A stretch of 64,000 nt of DNA from Blastococcus tunisiensis. Its GTDB lineage: Bacteria; Actinomycetota; Actinomycetes; Mycobacteriales; Geodermatophilaceae. The notes under the pieces are model-generated. The model had not been told where the DNA came from, did no database searches, and saw only the letters and a program-made list of their open reading frames with translations. Below, piece by piece: positions 26,542 to 35,120 of the stretch (positions within the stretch are counted from its first letter, which is position 1; each line of letters starts with the position of its first letter). The stretch spans positions 1 to 64,000 of the forward strand of contig NZ_FOND01000018.1 in the NCBI RefSeq assembly GCF_900112815.1, read 5' to 3'. The position numbers and the translations under genes were made by a program.

Positions 26542-28253
26542 AGCGGTGATCCGAGGACGGTGACGCTCATCGCGCCCACGACGACGACGGCGGCCAGTGT
26601 CACGAGCGTCAGCCCGAACCGGCGCCAGGTCCACCGCTGGATGCGGACGGGGGGTAGCCGGAAGGGCAGCAGGCGCAGGAAGTCCGCGTGCAGGTCGCGC
26701 CCCTGCTGGCGCAGCATCCGGCGCAGCTGGGTGGGCATGGTGAGCCCGCGGGTCGCGGCGAACGCCTCGGCGATCTCCTCGTCGGAGAACTGCAGCCGCG
26801 CCCGGCGGTAGACCCGCTGGGCGTCGGTCCGCAGCGCCAGCACCAGCATCATGTTGGCCAGGTCGACCGCCTGCCGCCACGGGCTGGGGCGCACCTCGGC
26901 GAAGGCGGAGTCGATCACGAACAGCGTGCCGGTGCGCACCAGCAGGTTGGCCGGCTTGATGTCCCGGTGGGCCATGCCGATGTCCCACATCCGGCGGACG
27001 ACCGACAGGCCCTGGTCGATGACCGAGTCGTCGATCTCGGCCTCTCCGGCCTCCTTGGCGCCGGAGATGAACTCGGTGACCAGCAGGTACTCCCGCTCCG
27101 GGGTGATCTCCACGATCCCGAGGGGATGGGGGACCGGCAGCCCGGCGTCGGAGAGCAGCCGCAGGATGTAGTCCTCGTACTGGACCAGCCGGCGCACGGT
27201 GTGGAAGGGCTTCTCGTCCTCCAGCCGCCCGTACAGCAGTGTCCGGCCCAGCTTGTACCAGCGGTCGGAGCGCACGTGGGTGGCCGCGTAGAGCTTGCCG
27301 AAGATGCAGCTCTCCTCGCCCTCGGCGGCGGGCGCGGCCTTCACCGAGATCTTGAGCGGGGTCGACCCGCCCGACCCGGACAACCCGAACGGGACGACCT
27401 CGGTGGCCAGCACGCCCAGCTGGTCGTGCAGGGCGCGGACGATGGCCTCGCCGCGCTCCCCGGAGACGTCCAGGTGCGCGGGCCGGGCCCGGGTGTAGCG
27501 GACCGGGTAGACGGCGTTGGGCGTCAGGAGCCGGAACGCCGCGAGCGGGACGGCGACGCCCAGCACGATGCCCGCGAGGATGCCGGTGGGGTGGTCCTGC
27601 GCGAGGTAGATCCGGGACGCGGCGGTGATCGCCAGCAGCCCGCCCACCGCCCACTTGCCGCGGGTGCGCCACCGCCCCGGGGGGACCAGGGCGTACACCG
27701 TGCTCAGCAGGAACGCGGCCAGCACGGTCATCGGCAGCGAGGGCATCGAGAAGCTGGACCAGTCGCCGATGATCTCCACCTCGAAGGGGCGGGGCCGCTG
27801 AAGGGTGATGGCGAGGAACGCGCCCACGTTGGCCACCAGCAGGCCGACGCCCAGCCACACGAACAGGTGCCGCCACCGCCGGAAGACCGCGAGCAGGACG
27901 AGGTTGCTCAGCCACAGCACGTGGATCGCCTCGTCCGTCGCCAGGATCCCGGCGGCCTCGGCGACCTCGGTCAGCCCGGGGGAGCGCAGCTCGCTGACCG
28001 CCTGCAGGATCCGGGTGTCCACGACGTCGAAGACGGTGATCGTGCCGGTGACGACGACCACCGCCCACACGACCAGGACGACGCCGCTGAGGCCGAGCCA
28101 GAACCGGCCCGAGGCGTTGAGGGCCCGGGGCAGCGGCGGCGGTTCACCCGACGGGCGGCGCCGGCTGCGGACGCGGGCGATCGCCGGGGGAGCCGGGCGC
28201 GGGACCGGGCCCGGGCGCCCCGGTCCCGGCGGGGCCTGCGGCAGGGACGCCAT
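26538..28253 (-). CDS. Degenerate PAP2 domain fused to a protein-kinase-like domain
   Basis: 571 residues. After a Pro-rich N-terminus, residues ~45-245 form a six-helix PAP2-type membrane domain that keeps LQRPRPFE but has PSLP where PSGH is expected and SRIYLAQDHPTG where SRxxxxxHxxxD is expected, so both catalytic His and the Asp are missing from their usual positions. Residues ~275-500 are a kinase-like domain of the lipopolysaccharide-kinase/RIO type with AHRDIKPANLLV and a FVIDSA metal loop. A final membrane helix ends the protein. Phosphatase activity is doubtful; kinase activity is plausible. It opens the coupled three-gene operon. Confidence 0.8.
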   Translation of the reverse strand: MASLPQAPPGPGRPGPVPRPAPPAIARVRSRRRPSGEPPPLPRALNASGRFWLGLSGVVLVVWAVVVVTGTITVFDVVDTRILQAVSELRSPGLTEVAEAAGILATDEAIHVLWLSNLVLLAVFRRWRHLFVWLGVGLLVANVGAFLAITLQRPRPFEVEIIGDWSSFSMPSLPMTVLAAFLLSTVYALVPPGRWRTRGKWAVGGLLAITAASRIYLAQDHPTGILAGIVLGVAVPLAAFRLLTPNAVYPVRYTRARPAHLDVSGERGEAIVRALHDQLGVLATEVVPFGLSGSGGSTPLKISVKAAPAAEGEESCIFGKLYAATHVRSDRWYKLGRTLLYGRLEDEKPFHTVRRLVQYEDYILRLLSDAGLPVPHPLGIVEITPEREYLLVTEFISGAKEAGEAEIDDSVIDQGLSVVRRMWDIGMAHRDIKPANLLVRTGTLFVIDSAFAEVRPSPWRQAVDLANMMLVLALRTDAQRVYRRARLQFSDEEIAEAFAATRGLTMPTQLRRMLRQQGRDLHADFLRLLPFRLPPVRIQRWTWRRFGLTLVTLAAVVVVGAMSVTVLGSPL

Positions 28254-28354
28254 GTCGGCAGATGGTGCACCGCGAAGCGGGTCGGGGCCATCCCCTTTCG
28301 CCTCCCCGCGGCGCTACGGTGACCCCGCCCGCCCCGCGAGAGGGGATACGCGTC

Positions 28355-29254
28355 GTGCGACATCGTCCGGCCGCCCTGCTCGGGGTGGTTCTGCTCCTCC
28401 TGCTCGCGGCGTGCGAGCGGGGGCCGGCGGCGACCACGAGCCCGACGGGCACCATCCGGTTCGCCTCCTACGACTTCCAGGAGAACCAGATCCTGGTGGA
28501 GGTCTACGCCGAGGCCGTCCGCCGCGCGGGCCTGCCGGTCACCGTGCAGCACGGCGTCGGCACCCGCGAGGTCGTGGCCCCGGCGCTGCAGCAGGACGTG
28601 GTGGACGTCGTCGTCGACTACCTCGGGACCGCGACGATGTTCGCCCGCCCGGCCTTCCCCGATCTGCCCGAGACGCCGGAGGGCATGCACGCGGTCCTGT
28701 CCCGGACCCTCGGGGGGCGCGGTGTCCTCGTGCTCGACGCCGCGCGGGCCGAGGACCAGAACGGGTTCGCCGTCACCACCGCCTTCGCTGCGGAGCACGA
28801 CGTGGGCCGGCTGTCCGAGCTGGTGCCGCTCGCCCCGGAGCTGGCCTTCGGTGGCCCGCCCGAGTGCCCCGACCGGCCGCTCTGCCTGCCCGGGCTGGCG
28901 GAGGTCTACGGGCTCGAGTTCGCCGAGGTGCTGGCCATGCCGTCCCGGGCCGCCACGGTCGAGGCGCTGCTCGCCGGCTCCATCCAGGTCGGCCTGCTGG
29001 AGACGACCGACGCCCGGCTGGCGGTGGCGCCGGTGATGCTGCTGGTGGACGACCTGGGGCTGCAGCCGCGGGAGAACGTCGTGCCCATGGTGCGCACCGA
29101 GGTGGTCGACCGGTTCGGGCCCCGGCTGGTGGAGGCCCTCGACGCGACCAGTGCGCTGCTGACCACCGGTGACCTGGTGCAGCTCAACCGCGCGGTGGAA
29201 CTGGACGGGCTGAGCCCGGAGGAGGCGGCGCGGCGGTGGTGGGGCACCGGGTGA
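28355..29254 (+). CDS. OpuAC/OsmF-type glycine betaine-binding lipoprotein
   Basis: 299 residues. A signal with lipobox LLAAC is followed by a type II periplasmic-binding fold beginning GTIRFASYDFQENQILVEVYAEAVRRAGLPV and including DVVVDYLGTATMF. The fold matches substrate-binding proteins of quaternary ammonium/choline ABC uptake. No permease or ATPase gene is adjacent, so it may serve a transporter encoded elsewhere. The GTG at 28355 follows AGAGGGG at eleven bases. It is divergent from the PAP2/kinase operon across about 100 bases. Confidence 0.8.
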   Translation: MRHRPAALLGVVLLLLLAACERGPAATTSPTGTIRFASYDFQENQILVEVYAEAVRRAGLPVTVQHGVGTREVVAPALQQDVVDVVVDYLGTATMFARPAFPDLPETPEGMHAVLSRTLGGRGVLVLDAARAEDQNGFAVTTAFAAEHDVGRLSELVPLAPELAFGGPPECPDRPLCLPGLAEVYGLEFAEVLAMPSRAATVEALLAGSIQVGLLETTDARLAVAPVMLLVDDLGLQPRENVVPMVRTEVVDRFGPRLVEALDATSALLTTGDLVQLNRAVELDGLSPEEAARRWWGTG

Positions 29255-29267
29255 GCGACCGGTAATG

Positions 29268-29279
29268 GAGCACGTGCTC
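29268..29279. promoter_or_regulatory. Palindromic operator before the TetR gene
   Basis: GAGCACGTGCTC is a perfect 12-bp palindrome ten bases before the ATG of the TetR-type regulator. AGCACGTGCT-like sites are typical for TetR proteins that control acyl-CoA genes. Autoregulation of the TetR-enoyl-CoA hydratase operon is inferred. Confidence 0.6.
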
Positions 29280-29289
29280 TACTACTGGT

Positions 29290-29898
29290 ATGGCTCGTCC
29301 ACGGCTCCACCCGCCCGGCGCGCTGCTGGACGCCGCGGAGGAGCTGGTCATCGAGCGGGGCCGGGCCAACCTCACCGTGCGGGCACTGGCCGGCCGGGCC
29401 GGGGTGCCGAACGGCAGCATCTACCACGCGTTCGGATCGGTGGATGACGTCGTCGCGCGGACCTGGCTGCACCGCGCCCGGCAGTTCCTCGAGGTGCAGC
29501 GGACGGCCGTCGAGGCGGAGCTGGACGCGGGCGATCCCGTGGCGGCGGTCCGGGCCGCCGCGGACTCGCCCGCCCGGCTGCACGCCATCGAGCCCTCCGC
29601 CGCCCGGCTGCTCACCGAGCTCCGGCGGGACGACCTGCTGACCGACGGCGTGCCCGAGGCGGTGGTCGCCGACCTGCGCGGCCTCGACCGGGACCTGGCC
29701 GCGGTGCTGCGCCGGCTCGCCCGCGCGGTGTGGGACCGCACCGACCGGGCGGCGGTGGACGTGGTCACCATCTGCGTGGTCCAGCTCCCGGCGGCGCTGG
29801 TCCTCCCCGAGATCCGCGCCGGCCGGGTGCAGCCCCTCACCCGCCGGCGACTGGCGGCCGCCGTCGGCGCCGTCCTCGACTGCCCGCTCGACCCCTAG
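29290..29898 (+). CDS. TetR-family regulator
   Basis: 202 residues. The N-terminal ~55 residues are a TetR helix-turn-helix (ALLDAAEELVIERGRANLTVRALAGRAGVPNGSIYHAFGSVDDVV); the remainder is a helical ligand domain without recognised specificity. It sits 36 bases after the OpuAC-like gene and immediately before the enoyl-CoA hydratase gene, so an acyl-CoA ligand is plausible. The palindrome at 29268-29279 is a candidate binding site. Confidence 0.87.
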   Translation: MARPRLHPPGALLDAAEELVIERGRANLTVRALAGRAGVPNGSIYHAFGSVDDVVARTWLHRARQFLEVQRTAVEAELDAGDPVAAVRAAADSPARLHAIEPSAARLLTELRRDDLLTDGVPEAVVADLRGLDRDLAAVLRRLARAVWDRTDRAAVDVVTICVVQLPAALVLPEIRAGRVQPLTRRRLAAAVGAVLDCPLDP

Positions 29899-29906
29899 GA
29901 GATCCC

Positions 29907-30578
29907 GTGCCCCTGCTCGACCGCTCCGGTGACGTCTTCCTGCTCGACCTCGGCGACACCGAGAACCGCTTCTCGCCCGACTGGCTCGCCGCGGTGGAGG
30001 CGGCGCTGGACGAGGTGGAGGGTGCCGAGGGCCCCCGCGCGCTGGTCACCGCCGCCACGGGCAAGTTCTTCTCGAACGGGCTGGACCTCGACTGGCTGTT
30101 CGCGCACGCCGACCAGCACGAGGACTACGTCCTGCGGGTGCACGAGCTGCTGGCCCGCGTGCTCGCCCTCCCGGTGATCACCGTCGCGGCGCTGCAGGGG
30201 CACGTCTTCGCCGCCGGCGCGATGCTTTCCCTCACCCACGACCTGCGCGTCATGCGTGCCGACCGCGGCTTCTGGTGCCTGCCCGAGGCCGACATCGGCA
30301 TCCCGTTCACCCGCGGGATGTCCGCCCTGATCCAGGCGCGGCTGACCCCGCAGACCGCGCACGTCGCGATGACGACGGGTCGCCGCTACGGCGGGGAGGA
30401 GGCCGCGGCGGCGGGCATCGTCGACCGTGCCGTCGACGAGCAGGCCGTGCGGGCGACGGCCGTGGAGCTGGCCGGCTCGCTGGCCGGCAAGGCGGGCGAC
30501 ACCCTCGGCACCATCAAGGCCCGCATGTACGCCCCCGCCCTGGCCGCCCTCCGCGACCGCACGGACCCACGGAACTGA
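29907..30578 (+). CDS. Enoyl-CoA hydratase/isomerase family protein
   Basis: 223 residues, shorter than the usual ~260. The crotonase fold is clear: ALVTAATGKFFSNGLDLDWL with the oxyanion-hole GKFFSNGLDL, then VAALQGHVFAAGAMLSLTHDLRVM and LPEADIGIPF. It lacks the two Glu residues expected of a full hydratase at these positions (G-H and E in LPEAD are present), so isomerase activity fits better. The GTG has AGGAG six bases upstream and starts eight bases after the TetR stop, so the pair forms one operon. Confidence 0.84.
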   Translation: MPLLDRSGDVFLLDLGDTENRFSPDWLAAVEAALDEVEGAEGPRALVTAATGKFFSNGLDLDWLFAHADQHEDYVLRVHELLARVLALPVITVAALQGHVFAAGAMLSLTHDLRVMRADRGFWCLPEADIGIPFTRGMSALIQARLTPQTAHVAMTTGRRYGGEEAAAAGIVDRAVDEQAVRATAVELAGSLAGKAGDTLGTIKARMYAPALAALRDRTDPRN

Positions 30579-30585
30579 TTCCTGT

Positions 30586-30646
30586 GGCCCCGCTGCAGGG
30601 GCCCGCCGCGAGCGTGCGAGTGGTGGGGGGCAGCGGGGTCCTTTTC
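30586..30646 (+). terminator. Dispersed stem-loop element, copy A (bidirectional terminator)
   Basis: GGCCCCGCTGC pairs with GCAGCGGGGTC across ~38 bases that carry the core CGAGCGTGCGAG, followed on the plus strand by CCTTTTC. It fills the gap between two convergent genes. Copies B (56105-56162) and C (48801-48856) share the architecture and the loop core. Confidence 0.8.
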
Positions 30647-31823
30647 AGACGATCGCGCCGACGCCGGTGATCGCCCGGCCCACGATGAGGGTGTTCACCT
30701 CGCGGGTGCCCTCGTAGGAGTAGATGGCCTCGGCGTCGGCGACGAACCGGCCCACGTCGTGCTCCAGCAGGATGCCGTTGCCGCCCATCAGCTCGCGGGC
30801 CCAGCCGACGGTCTCCCGCATGCGCACCGTGCTCACGGCCTTGGCCAGCGAGGCCTGCTCGTCGGTCATCCGGCCGGCGTCCTGCAGCTGGGAGAGCCGC
30901 ATGCACAGGGCCGCCGACGCGGTGATGTTTCCCAGCATCCGCACGAGCAGGTCCTGCACCAGCTGGAAGCTCGCGATCGGCTTGCCGAACTGGGTGCGCT
31001 CGCCGGCGTAGCGCAGCGCGTGCTCGTAGGCGCCGCGGGCACACCCCACCGCCGACCAGGCGACCCCGGCGCGAGTCGTCCTCAGCACCTTGGCGGTGTC
31101 CTTGAAGCCGTTGGCCTCCTGCAGCCGGTTCTCCTCCGGGACCCGCACGTCCTCCAGCGTGATGACGGCGTTCTGCACCGCCCGCAGGGCGATCTTGTCC
31201 TCGAGGTCGACGGCGGACATGCCTTCGGTGCCCTGCTCGACGACGAAGCCGAGCACCCGCTGGGTGTCGACGTCCTGGGCCCAGATGATCACGAGGTCGG
31301 CGAAGCTCCCGTTGCCGATCCACTTCTTCTGCCCGTTGAGCACCCACGCGTCCCCGTCGCGGCGGGCCGTCGTCCGCAGGCCGCGGGCGACGTCGGAGCC
31401 CGAGTCGGGCTCGGTGAGCCCGAAGGCGCCGATGAGCTCCATGCGCGCCATGGCCGGTAGCCAGCGCTCCTTCTGCTCCTCCGAGGCGCACAGGTGCATC
31501 GAGCCCATGGCCAGGCCGCCGTGCACCCCCATGAAGGTGGAGACCGACGGGTCGCCGCGCGAGAGCTCCATGGCGATCATGCCGTCGAGCAGGGCCGACT
31601 TGCCGGGCGAGCCGTAGCCGGAGAACTGCGTGCCGGCGATCCCGAGCTCCGCGAGCCCGGGGATGATCTGGCGGGGGAACTCCGCGCGGGTCCAGTACTC
31701 GTTGATGATCGGCTGGACCTCGGTGTCCATGAAGGCGCGGACCCGGTGCAGCAGCGCCCGGTCCTCCTCGTCGAGGAGTGCCTCGAGGTCGTAGAAGTCC
31801 GACGTCGCTGTCGCTTCGGTCAC
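30645..31823 (-). CDS. Acyl-CoA dehydrogenase, glutaryl-CoA dehydrogenase-like
   Basis: 392 residues with the three acyl-CoA dehydrogenase regions: helical N-terminus, middle GAFGLTEPDSGSDV and WVLNGQKKWIGNGSFADL, and C-terminal helical YEGTREVNTLIVGRAITG. The YEGTxxVNxLIxGR ending, with the catalytic Glu, and the opening DDL-like region resemble glutaryl-CoA dehydrogenase. It would oxidise a short-chain acyl-CoA with FAD and pass electrons to ETF. It is monocistronic, ends at the copy A stem-loop and starts with a GTG at 31823. Confidence 0.85.
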   Translation of the reverse strand: MTEATATSDFYDLEALLDEEDRALLHRVRAFMDTEVQPIINEYWTRAEFPRQIIPGLAELGIAGTQFSGYGSPGKSALLDGMIAMELSRGDPSVSTFMGVHGGLAMGSMHLCASEEQKERWLPAMARMELIGAFGLTEPDSGSDVARGLRTTARRDGDAWVLNGQKKWIGNGSFADLVIIWAQDVDTQRVLGFVVEQGTEGMSAVDLEDKIALRAVQNAVITLEDVRVPEENRLQEANGFKDTAKVLRTTRAGVAWSAVGCARGAYEHALRYAGERTQFGKPIASFQLVQDLLVRMLGNITASAALCMRLSQLQDAGRMTDEQASLAKAVSTVRMRETVGWARELMGGNGILLEHDVGRFVADAEAIYSYEGTREVNTLIVGRAITGVGAIV

Positions 31824-31959
31824 CGCTGCCCCCTACCCGCGGAGCAGGAGACCTCAACCGGCAGGTGAGCGGCCGCCGACCCGACCTCGCGGTACGGCAG
31901 CCGTCCGCTCCGTCCACCGCGCGGTCGGCCGCGGCACGGCGAGGACGGTGGGCCGACGA

Positions 31960-32002
31960 CGCGCGTCGGCCCCCTCCCGGACGGGAAGGGGGCCGACGCG
32001 CG
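31960..32002 (-). terminator. Long hairpin after the YihY gene
   Basis: The arms CGCGCGTCGGCCCCC-TCCC (31960-31978) and its complement (31983-32002) pair over 19 positions with a single one-base bulge and a four-base loop. It lies 17 bases past the stop of the minus-strand YihY gene and upstream of nothing on the plus strand. Confidence 0.75.
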
Positions 32003-32018
32003 TGCGGTGGTGCGGCGG

Positions 32019-33053
32019 TTACGTCGTCTTCTGGTCCTTGGGGTCGGAGCGGGCGTCGAGCTGGATCTCCTTGTCCGCCCGCGGCACGCCCTCCTTCAGC
32101 TCCTTGGTCCGCTCCATCTCGGCGTCCAGCTCGATGCCGAAGAGCAGGGCCAGGTTGATCAGCCAGAACCAGATCAGGAAGATCACCACGCCGGCCAGCG
32201 CACCGTAGGTGGCGTTGTAGCTGCCGAAGTTGGCCACGTAGAAGGCGAACAGCGCCGAGGCGACGACGGCCACCAGGATGGCGACGCCGGCGCCGGGGCT
32301 CACGAACTTGAAGCCGCGCAGCTTCACGTTGGGGGTCGTGTAGTAGAGCACCGCGATCATGAGCGCCAGGACGACGAGGATGACCGGCCACTTCGCCCAG
32401 GTCCACACCGTGAGCACGGTGTCGCCGAGGCCGATGGCCTGACCGATGGCGTCCACGACCGGGCCGCTGAGCACCAGCATGGCCACGATGAGCGCGGCGA
32501 ACAGGATGCCGACCAGCGTGATGAGCAGCTGCAGGGGCTTGAGCTTCCAGATCTTGCGGCCTTCGGGCGTCTCGTAGACGACGTTCGCCGCGCGGGTGAA
32601 CGCGCCCACGTAGCCCGACGCCGTCCACAGGGCACCGGCGAGACCGAGCACGAGGGCGAAGCCGGCGGTGCTGTTGTTCCCCGCGACCTGGTCGATCACC
32701 GGCCCGAGGGTCTCCGCCGCGGACTGGGGGACGACCGCGGTGAGCGCATCGGTGAGCTGCTGCGGGGTGGTGAAGATGCCCACGATCGCCGCCAGCGCGG
32801 TCAGGGCGGGGAACAGCGCCAGCACGCCGTAGTAGGTGAGCGCGGCGGCCCAGTCGGTGAGGTCGTCCTCGCTGAACTCCGACGCCGTGCGCTTGAGGGT
32901 GCCGCCGGTGGTCGGCTTCGGGTTGGCGCCCGTGGGCGCGTAGTCGGCGCGGGTGCCGCTGATCTTGTCGTTCTCGGGCGCGGGGTCGCCGGCCTGGTTG
33001 TCCGAGAAGCGCGTCTCGGCTGCGCGGCTCGAGGAGCCTGTCGATCGAGCCAT
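32019..33053 (-). CDS. YihY/BrkB-family inner-membrane protein
   Basis: 344 residues. A disordered polar N-terminus (~55), then six membrane segments with YihY landmarks (TDWAAALTYYGVLALFPALTALAAIVGI, YETPEGRKIWKLKPLQLLITL, PNVKLRGFKFVSPGAGVAILVAVVASALFAFYVANFGSYNATYGALAGVVIFLIWFWLINLALLFGIELDAE). The family (long misnamed ribonuclease BN) is of unsettled function, with envelope or transport roles proposed. A charged tail follows. The ATG at 33053 starts the polar leader; it is transcribed alone. Confidence 0.88.
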   Translation of the reverse strand: MARSTGSSSRAAETRFSDNQAGDPAPENDKISGTRADYAPTGANPKPTTGGTLKRTASEFSEDDLTDWAAALTYYGVLALFPALTALAAIVGIFTTPQQLTDALTAVVPQSAAETLGPVIDQVAGNNSTAGFALVLGLAGALWTASGYVGAFTRAANVVYETPEGRKIWKLKPLQLLITLVGILFAALIVAMLVLSGPVVDAIGQAIGLGDTVLTVWTWAKWPVILVVLALMIAVLYYTTPNVKLRGFKFVSPGAGVAILVAVVASALFAFYVANFGSYNATYGALAGVVIFLIWFWLINLALLFGIELDAEMERTKELKEGVPRADKEIQLDARSDPKDQKTT

Positions 33054-33163
33054 GGAAGTCCTCCGTCGGGCGTGGCGGGGCGGAAGTGTTCCCGCTCTGG
33101 ATGCCCCGGACGATCCTGTTCCATGCCGTGCGCGCCGGTAACGGTCCGGTCGCGCCGCTGACC

Positions 33164-34669
33164 TCAGCGGATGCCGGACACCGGTGACCACTCGCCCGCC
33201 CGGGCGGTGGCCTCCTCCACTCGGCGGAGCGGATCGGCCCGGCGTCCGGTGCCGCCGCGGCGGTCGGCCACCATGCCGATGGCGGCCACCAGCACGACCA
33301 CCAGCGTGGCCAGCGCCCCGACGAGTGCGACCCCGGTGAAGGCGCCGGCCCCCGGGTACCCGGTGCCGGCGTCGTAGCTGGCGGCGATCAGGGTCACCGC
33401 CACCGTGCTGCCCAGCGCCTGGCCCACCGCCCGCGCGATGGAGTTCACCGCGTTCGCCACGCCGGTCTCGTCCTCGTGCACGGCCTGCACGACCAGGGCC
33501 GGGAGCGCCGCGTAGGCGATCGTCACCGACAGCTGGGTGAGCACCCCGGCGACGACGACCAGCCACGGCTCGCCGCGCAGGAAGGCCAGCAGCAGGAATC
33601 CCGTGACGCCGGTGGCCGCCCCGGCGAGCAGCGTCGGCAGCGCCCCGACCCGGCTGACCACCGTGCCGGCGACCGGCGCGACCAGGATCCCCGCGACGCC
33701 TCCGGGCAGCAGGTAGACCACCGATGCCTCGAGCACGGTGGCGCCGAAGCCGTATCCGGTGACCTCCTCCGGGACCTGCACGTACTGCAGCAGCGCGAGG
33801 AACGAGGTGAACAGGGCGACCCCGCTCATCAGCCCGGCGATGTTGGGCACGATGGTGCGCCGGTCGGCGAGCATCGCCGGGCGCACGAGCGGCTGCGCCG
33901 TCCGTCGCTGGAGGACCACCCAACCGGCCATGACCACGGCCGAGCCGGTCAGGCAGCCGAGGACGCCGGGTGACGACCAGCCCCACGCGTTGCCCTGCGA
34001 GAGCGGCAGGAGGAGCAGCACGAGCCCGATCCCCAGGACCAGCGCCCCCCACCAGTCCACCCGGCCGGTGCCGGAGGACGGCCGGCGCGGCAGGACCCGG
34101 GCGGCGAGCGCGAGGGAGAGGAGGGTGACGGCCAGCCCGATCCAGAACGGCCGCCGGTAGTCCCCGCCGTTCCCGACCAGCAGGCCCGTGGCCACGAGGC
34201 CGGCGACCCCGCCGACCGCCAGGGTGCTGCTGACGATCGCCATGGCCACGCCGAGGCGCCGCTCGGGCAGCTCGCGACGCAGCACGCTGATCGAGAGCGG
34301 GAAGAGGCCGTACGAGGCGCCCTGCAGGATGCGACCGACCAGCAGCAGCGGCAGCGACGTCGTGACGACGGCGAGCAGCGTGCCCAGTGCGACGGCCACC
34401 AGGATGCCGAGGATGACCGGGCGCTCGCCCCGCAGGTCGCCGAGCCGGCCGAGGGCGGGGGTCAGCACGGCCGCGGCCAGCAGGTTGGCCGTCAGCACCC
34501 AGCCGGCTGCGCCGGGGGACACGTCCAGCTGGTCCTCGATCGTGCCGAGGACGGGGACGACGAGGCTCTGCAGCAGCGAGAGCGTGGTGACCCCGAGGGA
34601 GAGCGCGAGGACGAGCAGGCCGGGTCGGACGGGAGTGCCCGGTACGGGTGGCGGGGAGGACCGGGGCAC
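33164..34669 (-). CDS. MFS multidrug-type exporter (14-helix DHA2-like)
   Basis: About 501 residues with fourteen membrane segments. The MFS motif A (GRLGDLRGERPVI) between helices 2 and 3 and motif C-like PGVAGILVAPVAG are visible. Substrate cannot be told; a proton-driven drug or metabolite exporter is likely. The GTG at 34669 is preferred, with a TTG at 34702 as an alternative. No regulator is adjacent; a small membrane-protein gene is divergent on the other side. Confidence 0.83.
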   Translation of the reverse strand: MPRSSPPPVPGTPVRPGLLVLALSLGVTTLSLLQSLVVPVLGTIEDQLDVSPGAAGWVLTANLLAAAVLTPALGRLGDLRGERPVILGILVAVALGTLLAVVTTSLPLLLVGRILQGASYGLFPLSISVLRRELPERRLGVAMAIVSSTLAVGGVAGLVATGLLVGNGGDYRRPFWIGLAVTLLSLALAARVLPRRPSSGTGRVDWWGALVLGIGLVLLLLPLSQGNAWGWSSPGVLGCLTGSAVVMAGWVVLQRRTAQPLVRPAMLADRRTIVPNIAGLMSGVALFTSFLALLQYVQVPEEVTGYGFGATVLEASVVYLLPGGVAGILVAPVAGTVVSRVGALPTLLAGAATGVTGFLLLAFLRGEPWLVVVAGVLTQLSVTIAYAALPALVVQAVHEDETGVANAVNSIARAVGQALGSTVAVTLIAASYDAGTGYPGAGAFTGVALVGALATLVVVLVAAIGMVADRRGGTGRRADPLRRVEEATARAGEWSPVSGIR

Positions 34670-34863
34670 CCGTCGATCAGACCACGCCGTCGCCCCGCTC
34701 AAGTTGGGCGAGACAACGACCGATGACCGTGAAGCTGGTCACACTCCGTCAGGTGATGTATCGGATTCGACGATTGAGACCTCGTCGGACGGGGGACACA
34801 GCGTCCGACGACGTGCGCCGCCCCTGTCCCGGCGGCGCATCCGACTGCAGGGGGAGAACGAGA

Positions 34864-35025
34864 ATGATGTTGTGGCCGGCCGTGACCCTGATCGGGTTCC
34901 TGGTTCTGACGGCCCTGGTGATCGCGATGGGCACCCGCTCCACCGCCCGGTACGAGGCCGAGCGCGCCCAGACCGTCGAGCGTCCGCGGCACGGCTCCGC
35001 CGAGCCGGTGCGCGCCGCGGCGTAG
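34864..35025 (+). CDS. Small single-pass membrane protein
   Basis: 53 residues: a membrane helix at ~3-22 (MLWPAVTLIGFLVLTALVIA) and a charged, disordered C-terminus. No known family. The ATG at 34864 follows GGGGGAGAACGAG, a fair ribosome-binding site. Transcription would end at the hairpin 35072-35104. It is probably real because of the strong ribosome-binding site and the typical topology, but its function is unknown. Confidence 0.6.
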   Translation: MMLWPAVTLIGFLVLTALVIAMGTRSTARYEAERAQTVERPRHGSAEPVRAAA

Positions 35026-35071
35026 TCGCCGTCCCGCAGGCACCACCCCGGCGAGACCGCCGGACCACCGA

Positions 35072-35104
35072 AGCCCCGCTGCTCCGCCCGGAGCGAGCGG
35101 GGCT
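35072..35104. terminator. Bidirectional hairpin between convergent genes
   Basis: AGCCCCGCT...AGCGGGGCT with an inner CTCC/GGAG stem lies between the end of the small membrane-protein gene (35025) and the end of the acyl-CoA dehydrogenase gene (35121). It resembles the stem-loop family in its outer stem but lacks the CGAGYKTGCGAG core. Confidence 0.65.
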
Positions 35105-35120
35105 CGGTCGTCTCCGGGGC

